Positions 24,217 through 35,878 of a stretch of DNA of 64,000 nucleotides are shown in pieces; position 1 is the first letter of the stretch; each line of letters opens with the position of its first letter. The position numbers and the translations under genes were made by a program. Source of the stretch: Prunella strophiata (Eukaryota > Chordata > Aves > Passeriformes > Prunellidae); NCBI GenBank assembly GCA_036583965.1, contig JAZBQD010000017.1, positions 25,330,385 to 25,394,384 of the forward strand, read 5' to 3'. The notes under the pieces were generated by a model that did no database searches, was not told the origin of the DNA, and was given only the letters and a program-made list of their open reading frames with translations.

Positions 24217-24929
24217 TCAGTGCTGGTTCTCTGATTATAGTGTGTGTTACGGGTCCATTTGCTACTTCAAACACCACTGATTCCTTGAAAATTTTTGATT
24301 AAAGTTATAAATGACACAGTTCTGTTTTTATCAAAAGCAGCCCTGCTTAACAAGGAGTCAATTGTCCAATTACGAAGCACTACTTTCCTTTAAAGGGTGG
24401 TTCATGAAAAAGTGGGAAAGTGGGATGCTGTAAATAGCACAAAGTAGCTAAACAGATAAATCTGGATGCGATCAGTTTTGATATTTCGAGATGCAATGAG
24501 GAAACTTCATCATAAAAAATAAATCCTTCCTAAAAATACGAGTGGTTTTCAAACTAAAGGGGGCAAAGGAAGCAAAAGAAAAATGAGGCAGTGTATAAGA
24601 TAAGCACATTTTTAGAAGTGCTGACCATACCAGTAATTGCAGTGGCTCAGTATGTCAGTACTGCCCATGAAGTCTGGTTGTGACAGGATTGAGTCATCTG
24701 ACTTATCTTAAATTATGATTCTGAAAGAAAACATTATGTTCAAATGCCATAATTAATAAAACCATAGCACCAAATATTTGGAAAGTATGCTGTGAGCTGT
24801 TAAGAGACACACAGGCATCAGATGTTTGCATAATATTAGGATATGTGTCCTCAATTTCCTTCACTATATACCATTTTAGGTCTACTAGGGTTTTTTGCAT
24901 GAAAATAAATGGGTTTGGTGCATTCAGTT
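24217..24929. other. AT-rich unique DNA, no gene seen
   Basis: Nothing is recognised. The ORF at 24703-24900 (-) has no domain. Confidence 0.55.
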
Positions 24930-25088
24930 TAAGTTTGATTTTGGTTTTGGTAGGGTTTTATTTGTTTTGGGGGTTTGTTTGTTTGTGGGGTTTGTGGGGG
25001 TTTTTTGTTTGGTTGGTTTTTGTTTTTGTTTTTGTTTTTGGTTTTGGTTTTGGTTTTGGTTTTGGTTTTGGTTTTGGTTTTGTTTTTT
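24930..25088 (+). repeat. G/T-rich tract with (GGTTTT)7 array
   Basis: A G/T-rich stretch culminates in (GTTTTT)n followed by seven GG doublets spaced exactly six bases apart at 25040-25077, a perfect GGTTTT hexamer array. It explains the Phe/Gly-rich ORFs at 24845-25117 and 24895-25101. Regular GG doublets may allow two-tetrad G-quadruplex folding; this is inference. Confidence 0.93.
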
Positions 25089-25753
25089 ACTTCTTACATA
25101 ATTTAGGTAGCTGTTAGCTTTCTATGGATAGTGTAAATACTGATTTTTAAAGTAGGGACAATATAGCTGTCACTTCTTTTTCCTCTCTCTTCATAACATT
25201 TGTTAAATTTGTACTGATGATAGCACAGTGGAGGCGATCCTAATATTTAGTGACTGAAATTAATAGATGTATTTTTGGTTCCTGGTTACCAAGAGAGGGA
25301 TATTACTGCATGCAACAAGCTTCTCTTGAATTTGATATCTGATATTTTTTTTTTTTTAAGGCAGAGCAAAATTAAAGGATGTGTCATAGTAACAAAAAAA
25401 TCATAAACACCTTCACTCTGAAAATGTTCAAATGAATAAATGCGGTTCAAATGAATAAAAACTTCTATAAAGTCTTTCATCAAAAATATTTCAAAATATT
25501 TCTTTCATGAGCTTCAATATAGAGCCAGCAGAATTTCCAAAACAGGTCTAAGGGTAATAATAATTTCTTGTAAATTAATATAACTTCAGAGATAACATGA
25601 TTTAGATTAGTTTAGTATATGACCTTTAATTTTCATGACAAATTTGACTTTCATGAAAATGGCAAATTTTTATATATGCATGAATACTGCAGAAATAGCC
25701 TGCTTGGTCCCATACTGATGAGTCTTTGATTCTGAAAGGCATCACTGTTGTAA
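25089..25753. other. AT-rich unique DNA, no gene seen
   Basis: No feature can be supported apart from a 12-base T run near 25347-25358. Confidence 0.55.
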
Positions 25754-25830
25754 TCTCAGAATCATAGAAAGACTTCACTTGGAAGAGTCCTTAAAGATCA
25801 TCCCATTCCAAAACCCCAGTGTTCAAAGGA
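25754..25830 (-). mobile_element. CR1 LINE 3' stub
   Basis: On the plus strand the text 'tcagaatcatagaaagactt' followed by 'cttggaagagtccttaaaga' and 'tcatcccattccaaaacccc' is the reverse complement of the last part of a CR1. Only about 75 bases are retained. The flanking sequence beyond 25830 is not recognisable as CR1. Confidence 0.8.
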
Positions 25831-27289
25831 AAACTAAAATAACACAATTCTTGGTTAACTCCCTTTCCCCTATCCACCCCATCTTCCAGATGAACCTTTA
25901 TGTCCAACAGAGGCACTGATCTTCTAGGCTAACAAGACATCAAGGAATTGAAATGGTGATTGTTTCTGCTTAATGTAAATGACAATTTTTAGAGTGAATA
26001 CATCCAAATAAATGGTATGAGAGCTCTCCTTTCATTGGAATCTTTAAATTTAGTCTGTTCTGATTTTATGCCATGGTTTCTGAATTATTTTTTCCCATTA
26101 GAGTGTCAAATTTTGTAGAGAAATTATTACAGACAGATTTCAAATGTATACTCACATTTGCACAAGCAGAAACAGCTTTATGTGGAAAAAAAAAAAAAGA
26201 ATTTTGCACTGATTTCTTCTGCATACTTACTACACTAAGTTCAAATGATGGCTTTCAAGTGGTGTCAGTATGCCTCAGAGAAAAAATAGGAACTCTACCT
26301 AAATAAACTAACAAATGCAAGAGTAGTCTTGACAAAATCTTGATGACCCTCTCTGAAATTTGAAGATACTCTTTTTCTTAGCCTTCTATTTATATATAAA
26401 GAAAGGAAGATAATGCTCCTTTATCTCCAAATTTTCATTAAAGCACTTATGTTTTACTGAGATGATTTATTTTTTTATTATTCTATATTCACTCCTCATC
26501 CTTCATGCTTTTAAGCATAAGAATGTGATAACATTAGAATTTTCTCTTCTAATATTTTATTTACAGGGACAACACTTCCAAAGGACTATTGCAGAAAATA
26601 TAATTTTCTACAATCTTTGAATATCCTTTACTCCTTTTCCATGTTCCAGAGAGGCCAAGAACTGTGCTTTGTGGCCTCTCTCCTTAAGTGCTTTCTCAAG
26701 ACCTGTCACACTGCATTACTTGAAAGTTCTACTGACCTACAGTTGTTCTCATTCGCACGGCTGGGTCACCCGTTCTTCCTCCCACACTCAAGGGGTTTCT
26801 ACTAGATTTGAAGCCAGGCTTTCCCAGGGAGCTGGCAGACCTCCTCACTGTCTCTCACTTGATTGTAACTTTTCAGCATCCTGAGTTCTTGGGCTTTCAG
26901 GCCTGAGGTCTCATGTTATTAAACATTCCCTGGCAAAAAGTCCACTGTGCATGACTAAAATCAGGCAGAAGGCAGTGGCCTCCATGATTAGACTTAAAGG
27001 TGTAGTGTGTCTGATTTTCTCGTCTGAGGATGATTTAATTCATAGTGATGTAGTAAACAAGGATGAAATAAAGCACTGAAACTTGTTCTTCAATATTGAG
27101 GTTTAATGTTCATGCCAAAAGCTTCTATACAATCCCTAGTGGTACTGAAAATATTTTACCAGAAACCACAGCTACATTAAAAATAGAGATTATGTAAAAG
27201 AATATAAGGTGTCAAACTGTGGTCAACTATATAGTTATTAAAAATCTGTATGTCCGTGGGCTGGTGTTATGTAACACATTTTTTTTTAT
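25831..27289. other. Unique DNA, no gene seen
   Basis: No repeat family is recognised. The part around 26620-26890 is less AT-rich, contains CpGs ('attcgcacggctgggtcacc') and has a fair upstream splice acceptor ('attttatttacag'), but no matching donor. ORFs of 62-77 codons show no domain. Confidence 0.5.
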
Positions 27290-27340
27290 CCCAGAATCAC
27301 AGAGTGGCCTAGGTTGGAAGGGACATTTAAAATTATCAAG
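27290..27340 (-). mobile_element. CR1 LINE 3' stub (about 50 bases)
   Basis: 'cccagaatcacagagtggcc' and 'taggttggaagggacattta' form the reverse complement of a CR1 3' end. It is directly abutted by a short GGTTT repeat (27345-27361). This is among the shortest recognisable CR1 pieces in the window. Confidence 0.82.
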
Positions 27341-27362
27341 GTTATGGTTTGGTTTGGTTTGG

Positions 27363-30300
27363 CTTTTGCCAGTCAGGAACTGAAGACCACTTTTGAGCAT
27401 GCAAATTCTTTTTTCATAGTCAGAATAAAACCAATCGACTCGGTTCAGTTTTGGAAAGTTGCATATATTATCTTGTCAAAGTCTCCTTTCACCTTTTACT
27501 TTAGCTCTGGTGTAACCCTTGTATTGACAGAAATAGTATACAAAATTATTAGGTTTTTTCCTGTTCATATACCTTCTGATTAATGAAATGCAGCACAGTA
27601 TTTTTCTGAGCTCTCATTTCAAAATTCCATACCAAAGATTGGGCTGCAATGATAAAAATGCAAACCACAAAGATTTAAGGATGCAGAGTAGGATTGTGAA
27701 TGAGGCATGAAGAAAAGTCAGGAAGGACTGAATTAACTGTTTCAACTAAGATAAACAATCTAAAATGATATTTCTCTCCTAAGACAGAAAATGGAAATAT
27801 ATTGAGATTGCTACTGAAAGGTGACAACAGACCTTCTAGCTTTTCTTAACATGTCTTTATCTTCTGCAAAACATAGGAAGTGTCTTCAGAGTAGTTGAAT
27901 AACAAATCTTTGCTACATTTCCAGGCATAAAGAAAACATAATTTTATTTGTGGATTGTAACTTTACTTTTTCCAGAAGATTTCTTCTCTAAGATTTTTGT
28001 TCAGCTCTCCTTTACTTTTCTAAAACAAAGAATATTGAGGTTAAGTTTCTATTTTCTAACCAGCAATTCTAGTACCCTGCAAATGTAGGCATAATTTGAT
28101 GCTTGGGGAGACCAGGGAAGAAACTGAAATGCCTTCACTGGATGAACAACATGTGTCTTCAAAGAAAGGTCTTGTTAGCTGTATTTAAACAGTTTTAAAC
28201 ATCTGTTGATTATATTGGAATGTGGATGCCTAAAGTCGGTGTTCTAAAGCATATTTCTGACTTTCATCTGGAAAATCAAGACTCAGTAAACTTAAAGACT
28301 CACAAATAAATCCTAACACTTATTAAAAGTCCAAATGTAACTTGGACTATAACTCCATTATAATTCAAAGTATGCAGATGACCGCATACATAACAGCACA
28401 AGATTACACTCAAAGAAAACTGAAATGGATTGTTTTAATTTATTCTAACAGTTTCAAGAATCAGCAGGTCTTGCATCTCCAGTGTAAGGAAAGATGTCTC
28501 TAACTGACTTTTTTGGTGTGCATTTTGAATTTAGAAGAAGCCTGAATTTCATGAAAGAAATGGTCAGAATTTAGTGAATATCAGACCCCCTTCTGGCTGT
28601 ATAATCTGACTGTCTGAAGTCACTTGTTACTTTTGAAGGTACTAGATTGAATTGTCAGAGATTATTTAAGCATGTGGATTAAGATAAATGCTTTAAATCT
28701 GAGGGAATTTACCCTTTTATTCACATAAGAGCACATATGTATTTCTAGTAATTTCAGCACAACTATTCCAATTTTTCTTTGCAGTTAAAGAATAGCAACT
28801 TGTGGTCTCAAAACCAAAACATTATTATAGCCTTTGCTTATTTTCAGGCATGCAGATTTTTTAACACTGAGAATTATGAGAAACCTTAACTAATTTTATT
28901 ACCTAATCCTTGGATAAGTACTTTTAATAACCTAGATTTGTAGGTTAAAAAATAGGAAAAAAATATAATCATCCAGAACTTTTTGTGTTCACTCTATGAG
29001 TGTTCTAGAGCCACAAATTTTCCTCAATATGTAGTCACTAATCCATCAAATTCAGGGCATTTACTCAAGAAATGTAGACATTTAGGTATTAGAAATATGA
29101 GTCAGTAGAGAAGATTTTGGAACTGATAGTAAATTACTTTTTACAAGTACTGAACTGATGCAAAATTTAGCTACATCTGGTAATATAAAAATTATCTGTC
29201 ACACTGGTAGGCTGAAATTGAGGGATGGAAGGAAAAAACAGTTCTTACAGTAGTGTTGGCCTCCTCAAGAAGGAAACTAAGTTAATCTGGCCGCAAAATC
29301 ACACCATCAGCAACAGCCATGGTTATATAACACCACCTCTCATCTAGTTTTACTTTACTTGAAATGTCCCAGGCACAAAAATGTGTATTTACACACATGA
29401 AAAATTTCAGTTTATCAAATAGTTCTCTTTTCTCTTTCGAAAATATATATATACGTGTATTGTCATGCATGTATGAAATAACCTTTTTTTTTCCCCTGTT
29501 CTTTTTTTTCTGAAATGGAAAGACTCATTACACCTATTGGTATGTAATGCTTTACAGCAGCACTTAGTATAATCTAGATCAGTAAAGATAGAAACATTCT
29601 TGAGATACCTAAAACCTACTCAGGGAGGTTTTTAACATCAAATGGAAAGTATAGAGAAAACTTTCACAGCCTCATTTTATGGAAATTCACAGATGTTATG
29701 CACTGTGCATGCCAAATTCACCACAAGAATGTTAGGAAAACAAGTTGAATAGGCAGTAATGAATCTTTTCAGAAGGATGAAAACAAAAGACAGAATGAAA
29801 GACAATTTACTTCCAATAGTTCCTCAAGCCTTTATAAAAATAGAATTTCAAATTACAACTTTGAACCTACCCTTTTGTTTGATTAAAAACATCTCATTAC
29901 CCCATACAAGCTCATCATCATAAAGATATATTAGACTGTTCTTACTGACAGTGACTTATTGCTAACTCCAAATTGAATATTGGTGCTTTACTATTGAAAT
30001 GCCAATACCAAAAATTGCACATAAGTCATTAGAATCAATGGCACCTTCAGATTTAATTGCACATGCAGTCAAAGAAAAGCCAGTAACTTAGAAGTGATTA
30101 TTATGCATAAAAAGTCATAATACTAGTTTTGAAAAAAAATAAATTACCTTTGCCAAATACTTTTTAAAACATTATATTATTTTTTTGTGATTTCTATCTT
30201 AAATAAGCTACAAAATTATCATATGTAATGCAGAAAGAGCATCTTAAGCCTGCTGCTATGTCTCCTACAGATGCTTTGGAAATTCTACTCATCGTTTTCA

Positions 30301-33300
30301 CTTTCATTTCTTTTGCTGTAATTCATCCAAGTATATCCCAATTCAGCAAGTGTTTAAGTACATTCTTAAATTTCCATTAAACACAATGAAATATAATCAT
30401 GGAAATTATGATTAAACCCATGTAAAATGATAGCTTTAGCCATCAGACTTCTGACTGTTAGTGTTTTTCCCATTTCTGCTGGCTTTGCATACTCAAGATA
30501 GAAGAAACCTATGTACAACATGACATCTGGGGAATTGCACCAGCACCACTTTGAAATGCACCCACTCTTTTTTCACAAATCTGATTGTAAAATGTCCAAC
30601 TATCTGCATGGAAAAATCATTGTTTCTGGGCTCTTCTTAAAAACTGGAAATTTTCTGTCATTGCCAATTTCTAGTACTTAAAAGAGAGGTGATAAAACTG
30701 ACCAGCCACCTTTTTTTCTTTTTTTTTTTTTTTTTTTAAATATCCTCCATCCTCAGAAGAAGCCCTGAAAGAAATGCTGCTACTTTTCCTTTTATAATCA
30801 CCACCCATCAACTCATAGCAGGGTTTCACTCAAGCAAAGCCTAAGTCACTTTTCTTTCCTCTCCCTTCTTAAGAAATACAATATATTAAAATGCCCAGCC
30901 TTGGGGATCAGCTTGTTAACCAAATGCTGAAGAGTAGACTAATCCCTCCCTTGTTTCAGGTGCTGGGAAAGCTGAAAGATGCTGATTTTGTTTTTCAAAA
31001 AACCCAATTTTCCACCTCGAACACACATGTGCTCCTAGTGGCACTTCCATCAAGAGGGGGTAATTCTTTTCTCCAGCACAAATTTGGAGTGGCTGTTGCA
31101 TAGCTTGCTGTTGAATTCTTTACCACATATAAGAGGACATATTTTGAAAACTTTCTTTCACCATGTCTGAAATAGCAAAAATGGCCATTTCAATGGTAAA
31201 AAGACTAAAGAAGATAGTTCTTTCCTAAAGACAATAAGACAACTTTAAAGATAAAATTCAGGGATGGGATGAGAGAAGTGTCTAAGCAAACAGTAATATT
31301 AAGCCTAGACCCTTAACAAAAGCTGAGGAAGGTATTCAGGTTAGCATTTTCTTGGTAATGTAATTTTTCTGGTAGAAACAGCAGCTTTTCACAGTAATTA
31401 ATTAAAATAAAATCATGGTAACAAAATAAGCCAGCTTCCCTGAGGTATTCTGAACTCTAGAAAACTAGATTTTCCAAATATAGAACATAATTACCTTTCA
31501 GATATCATTATTAAAAGCTATGTTTAAGAGCAGGAATAAGAATCTCTTATTTTAAGACTACATAGGAATGAAAATTGCAAGCATAGGCCAGGGGTCTCAA
31601 GAATTACCTTCAGTCTTCCTTCTAATAAAGACACAATAATAAACAGCACTCCCAATAAACACAGAATACAAAGAATACATATTGACATAATAAATGCATT
31701 CACATTAATCTAGATTTTTTTCACTCAGATTGATGGAAATATAGTAGAAATAATGCAGAAACTCAAAAATAACTTAGATCTTGCCATACTTTTCCTTTCT
31801 TCCTGAGAGTGAGGCTTATTCGTTAATAAATCCAAAGAAACTAATTGCTTTTATTTTAAGTTGTAAGAGTATTCTAATACAATTCACCACTAAAAGTGTA
31901 GATTAAACACTAAGCAAGTGTATTTTATTTAAAACCTAGAGATACTATAAGATCATTTTAGACATTAAAATTTTTAATAGTATACAATTACAGTCAGTTA
32001 AAATGGAACATTTACCTTGCAAACCAGGTTCCATAGATACAAGCAGGAAAGACAAAAGAGTTTTCTGCCAAGTTTTTCAGCTCCACTGCTCACTTACTAA
32101 GAAAAAAAAAAAAAAAGAAAATTTATTTAGTCATCAGTTGTACAGATCTTTTTGAAATGGTGATGCTCTCAATGAAAACGCCTTAAGACATTTTCAAATG
32201 ATATTTAGCTCCTGTCCAAAAAGGAATAGAAAAGATTGTCAGAGCCATAAATGTGTCTGTTAAGGTAAATAGGGTTAGAGGCAATTGAAACCTCCTAATA
32301 AAACCAAAAAATAGCACGCATTCATTGGCACTCAAAGGGAGCAGGCAACAGTGTTGCCTACGGTAGGATAGAGAGACATTTACTGGAGGATCTGAAGGTG
32401 ACACTGACACAGCATTAAACCCAAATGGAGACAAAGAAAAAAAAATCACTTCAACAGTAAGATTAACTGTTTTTCTCTGCTGGTAATAGAACTTGGCACC
32501 TCCACAGATTTCTCCATCCATGTCTCCAACTCTACAGTAAGAAAGGAGGATTTTAGAATGTCTTGCCATATTGAATTAAAATCTGAACTTTCCATTTATT
32601 TTAACAGGACAGATGAAGAAACACCTGTCTTACAAAGTGAAGGCTGAGGAGTTAAGAAAAGTTCTGAATCACATATGTGTCAGGACCAGAACATGCCTGA
32701 AAGAACCACAGATTGTTTGATAAGTCAGACCTACAATGATACCAAAGATTAATAATGACTGTGCTATTTCAAGATCAATGTGAAAAATGCCATAAACTCT
32801 TTTGATCAACATGTCTCACACAAGCTTTTCATAAAACCCAAACAAAACAACAAAATTATTCTTCTTCTTCCATGTACAAATTACTTCTCTAAGACCTTTC
32901 CCAATGCCTGAAAGAGATGACCCTGCATGTCTATGTAAAACATATTGTGATCTGACTGAGATTATTCTGTAAACTGAAAAACATCATATAAAAAAGAAAT
33001 AAGAATACTATTTAAAATATTCTTAGGATATAATACAAATATACAGCAGTTACAGGAAAGATTAGATATCACAAGTAAAGGCAAACTTCATGATAAAATA
33101 TGTTTTATCTAACTCTCATTCAACCAGCTTGTTGTGTGGTATACAAACGTGAGCTAATTCAACAATTTTATATTATACTTTATGGTTTGTAATGGACAAG
33201 GTAAAATGGACTAATAGCTGAACTGCAGAGTACATCTGTAACATAAGGAATTTATGCAATTTGCAGAAGCAGTCTTGAAAGATGGCAATGAACTGTCAGT

Positions 33301-33582
33301 ACTACAGGGTCTAGTACTGTCTCCATTAAACACAAATATTTCCCTACAGAAGAAGCTGGGTTGCATATTCACCCAAGCTGTAGTTTTGGCACGATATTTT
33401 CATCAATTCTCTAATATCTCCCTAGGATATAATTTCCAGACAAAATGGAAAATTTATTTAAACTCACAGCAATATTTTTTTCAGTTTTTTCTCTTCCTGG
33501 AGAATTGTAACTATTTATTGATTTTGCATTTTTTTCCCTCTTTGAATCCTTCTCAGAATTAACACACAATGTAATGGAATTA
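27363..33582. other. Long AT-rich stretch without a recognised gene
   Basis: About 6.2 kb. Simple repeats include a T19 run at 30719-30737 and an A15 run at 32102-32116. ORFs include 27314-27583 (+, 89 codons, overlapping the CR1 stub), 30891-31103 (+, 70), 32183-32569 (-, 128) and 33254-33562 (+, 102). None shows a domain I recognise. A minus-strand segment at 32016-32096 has good splice-like borders but is closed in all frames. Confidence 0.5.
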
Positions 33583-33660
33583 GAAGAAAAAAAATTAAAA
33601 AAAAAACAAACACAGAACAACAACAACAACAACAACAACAAAAAACCCCACAAAAACTCC
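33583..33660 (+). repeat. A-rich tract with (CAA)8
   Basis: An A-rich run leads into about eight CAA units at 33617-33640 and a short C/A tail. It explains the Leu-rich start of the minus-strand ORF at 33411-33662. Confidence 0.92.
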
Positions 33661-33904
33661 ACAAATAAACCAATTCATCATGTCTCTATTTTTTTTTTTT
33701 CATTTGGTTTATGCTGAAGCCAAAGGGAAATATTTTAAGTATTATAGTTTTTTCCTTTCACTTTCGGTTAGACACACAAAAACCTAAAACAAGGGTGAGC
33801 ATGAGCTTTTGTAGGCTGAGAGAACTAAACTCGGAATCCTGCTTTATATTCTAACTAACTTTCAAAGGATATTTAGATATCAGATCTAAACAGGAAGAAA
33901 CAAA

Positions 33905-34152
33905 TGCTCAGAAAATTCCACCTGAGGAATATGAGGAAGAACTTCTTTCCTGTGTGGGTGACTGAGCACTGGAACAGATGGTCCAGAGAGGCTGTGGATT
34001 CTCTCTCACTGGAGATATTCAAAAACTGTCTAGATGAAATCCTGTGCCATGTGCTCTGGGATGACCCCGCTTGAGCAGGGACGTTGGATCAGATGACCTG
34101 TTGGACCAGATGGCCCTTCCATCTTGAACCATTCTGGGATTCTGTGATTTCT
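33905..34152 (+). mobile_element. CR1 LINE fragment, 3' end
   Basis: The order 'gaggaagaacttctttcctg', 'tgactgagcactggaacaga', 'gtccagagaggctgtggatt', 'gggatgaccccgcttgagca', 'gttggatcagatgacctgtt', 'aaccattctgggattctgtg' is a standard CR1 3' region. It includes the doubled 8-base terminal repeat. The subfamily differs from the 5.5, 6.4 and 24 kb copies. It is 5'-truncated and non-coding. Confidence 0.94.
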
Positions 34153-35776
34153 TTCCTCACCAAAATATAGCAGCAAAATGGACTATCAACATCAAAAACT
34201 CCTCCATTAGAGAAGGTCAAGGGTCAAACTGCTGATAGGCCAAACGTTGATAACATCTTCATCTCATTACTTCATAATTTCTGAGTGTAAAACTCAAGTG
34301 GTAGGAGAGGACTAGAGGGTTGCTGTTACCAAGACCCCAGTAGGAATTCATGAGGTCAATACAAGAGGCTATCAGGGAAGCTAATTTTTTCTGCAGCAAG
34401 AAATAGTTCCTTCAGAGATGTCTGCCTAATAGGTGAGACACAGAGGAACTAATCAGTTTTCTCAGCTGCAGGGTATCACTAGTTTCTCACCTTAAAACAA
34501 GCTGCCCTTGGCCCCAGGCTGCCCTTTGGGTGGTACAGAGTGATGCTGGGGAAACATACAAGCTTACTAAACAGCTGTGGAAATGGAAGAGGATAGTTAG
34601 TGCCAGTGCATGTACACATGGGGAAAAGAAAGGCAATCTCATTGGAAAAAAAAGTATTGTGTGCCCCTCAGATATAAGATCTGGGAGTCCCAGACAGCTG
34701 GTTTATGAGGGTATCAGCTTAGCTGTCAAGAAAAATCTTAAAGATGAGTATTATTGTGAATGCAAGAGATAAAAAATAGAAAATACTGATAGAAAAATAA
34801 GAAGGAGCAGCTACCACATTTTTCTACAAAATCTTTAGTATTACTAAATAACCAGATAGTGTTTTATAATACCTATCAGAATAAAAATCCAAAATAAAGT
34901 AAAATATGCATTTCATTAATAGACTGTGCATAGAAAACACAGAACGTTTTGCCCCAGATGCTGATTATTCTAGATTTTTGAAGGAAAAATTATCTGCAAG
35001 AGTTCCCCTCCAGTAACTCTGGAATATTTTACCTAACTTTGTCTACTGCAACAGCACATGTGCAGCCTTAATTAGGATGTTGCTTTAGGAAGAGAAAAAC
35101 TGTCACTAAAATCACAGTGAGAATGTAGCAATACCAAAATCAGCAGTTATCACTGCTGAAGTCACTAAACTAGAAGTCACTAAACCATACTACACAGGGA
35201 CAGCCTAGAAATATTAAAGATTTCATTGGGGTTTTTTGAGCCACATGCCAAACATGTGAAATGTACTAAGACAGTCTTATCCTAAGATCAGACAATAAAC
35301 ATGAGCATCATGAAAATAATGTGAACTACATTGACCTACTTTGAAAAATTAAATGCTACAGAGCTAAATGTTGAAACACAACCCAAAAACAACTGCTTAA
35401 ACTGAAGAAAAATAAATACATCTGATTTAAAGGAGGATGATCTACACCAGAAGATCCTCCAGATCTGTATCTTGAAAATATAATTAACTAATTTTAGATA
35501 TAAAGGAAAGCGTGAAAAAATATAAATAAATATTCTTTAAACAATAGAATTTTGTAAGGGTAGTGGCCATATTTGTCTTTAGATTAAAACACAGTTCAAG
35601 ATTTTTTTACAGAGTTACAAAGAGCTGCTGCCCAAATGCACTGAGGAGAGGAATAGCTTGTTTGTGAATCTTTCATAGTTCAAAACATTATCTTATAAAG
35701 TAAGTTTCTTGTCAAGCCTTAATGATTTTAAGATAAAAAATTTCATATAAGCTTAGGGCAGGAATGGATTTTTGTT
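34153..35776. other. AT-rich unique DNA, no gene seen
   Basis: The only ORF of note is 34530-34772 (+, 80 codons, no domain). A 15-base-period tandem repeat of 'gaagtcactaaac' lies at 35158-35185. Confidence 0.55.
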
Positions 35777-35878
35777 GTTTTTTTTTTTTTTTTTTTCCTT
35801 TCTTTCCTTTTTTGGGTTTTTTGTTTGGTTTTTTGATTTAGTTTGGTATGATTTTTTTGGTTTTTTGGTTTTTTGTAA
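35777..35878 (+). repeat. T-rich tract with GGTTTT-like units
   Basis: About 100 bases of T with scattered GG and GGG, compositionally like the tracts at 23.2, 24.9, 58.7 and 61.1 kb. Confidence 0.9.

Noticed and set aside
24845..25117. Phe/Gly-rich 90 and 68 codon ORFs
   Set aside because: They come from the GGTTTT array; no protein family is implied.
34397..34432. 36-nt segment between a good acceptor (ttttttctgcag) and a gtgaga donor
   Set aside because: Only one frame is open, the flanks are unremarkable, and several equally good chance pairs occur in the window.
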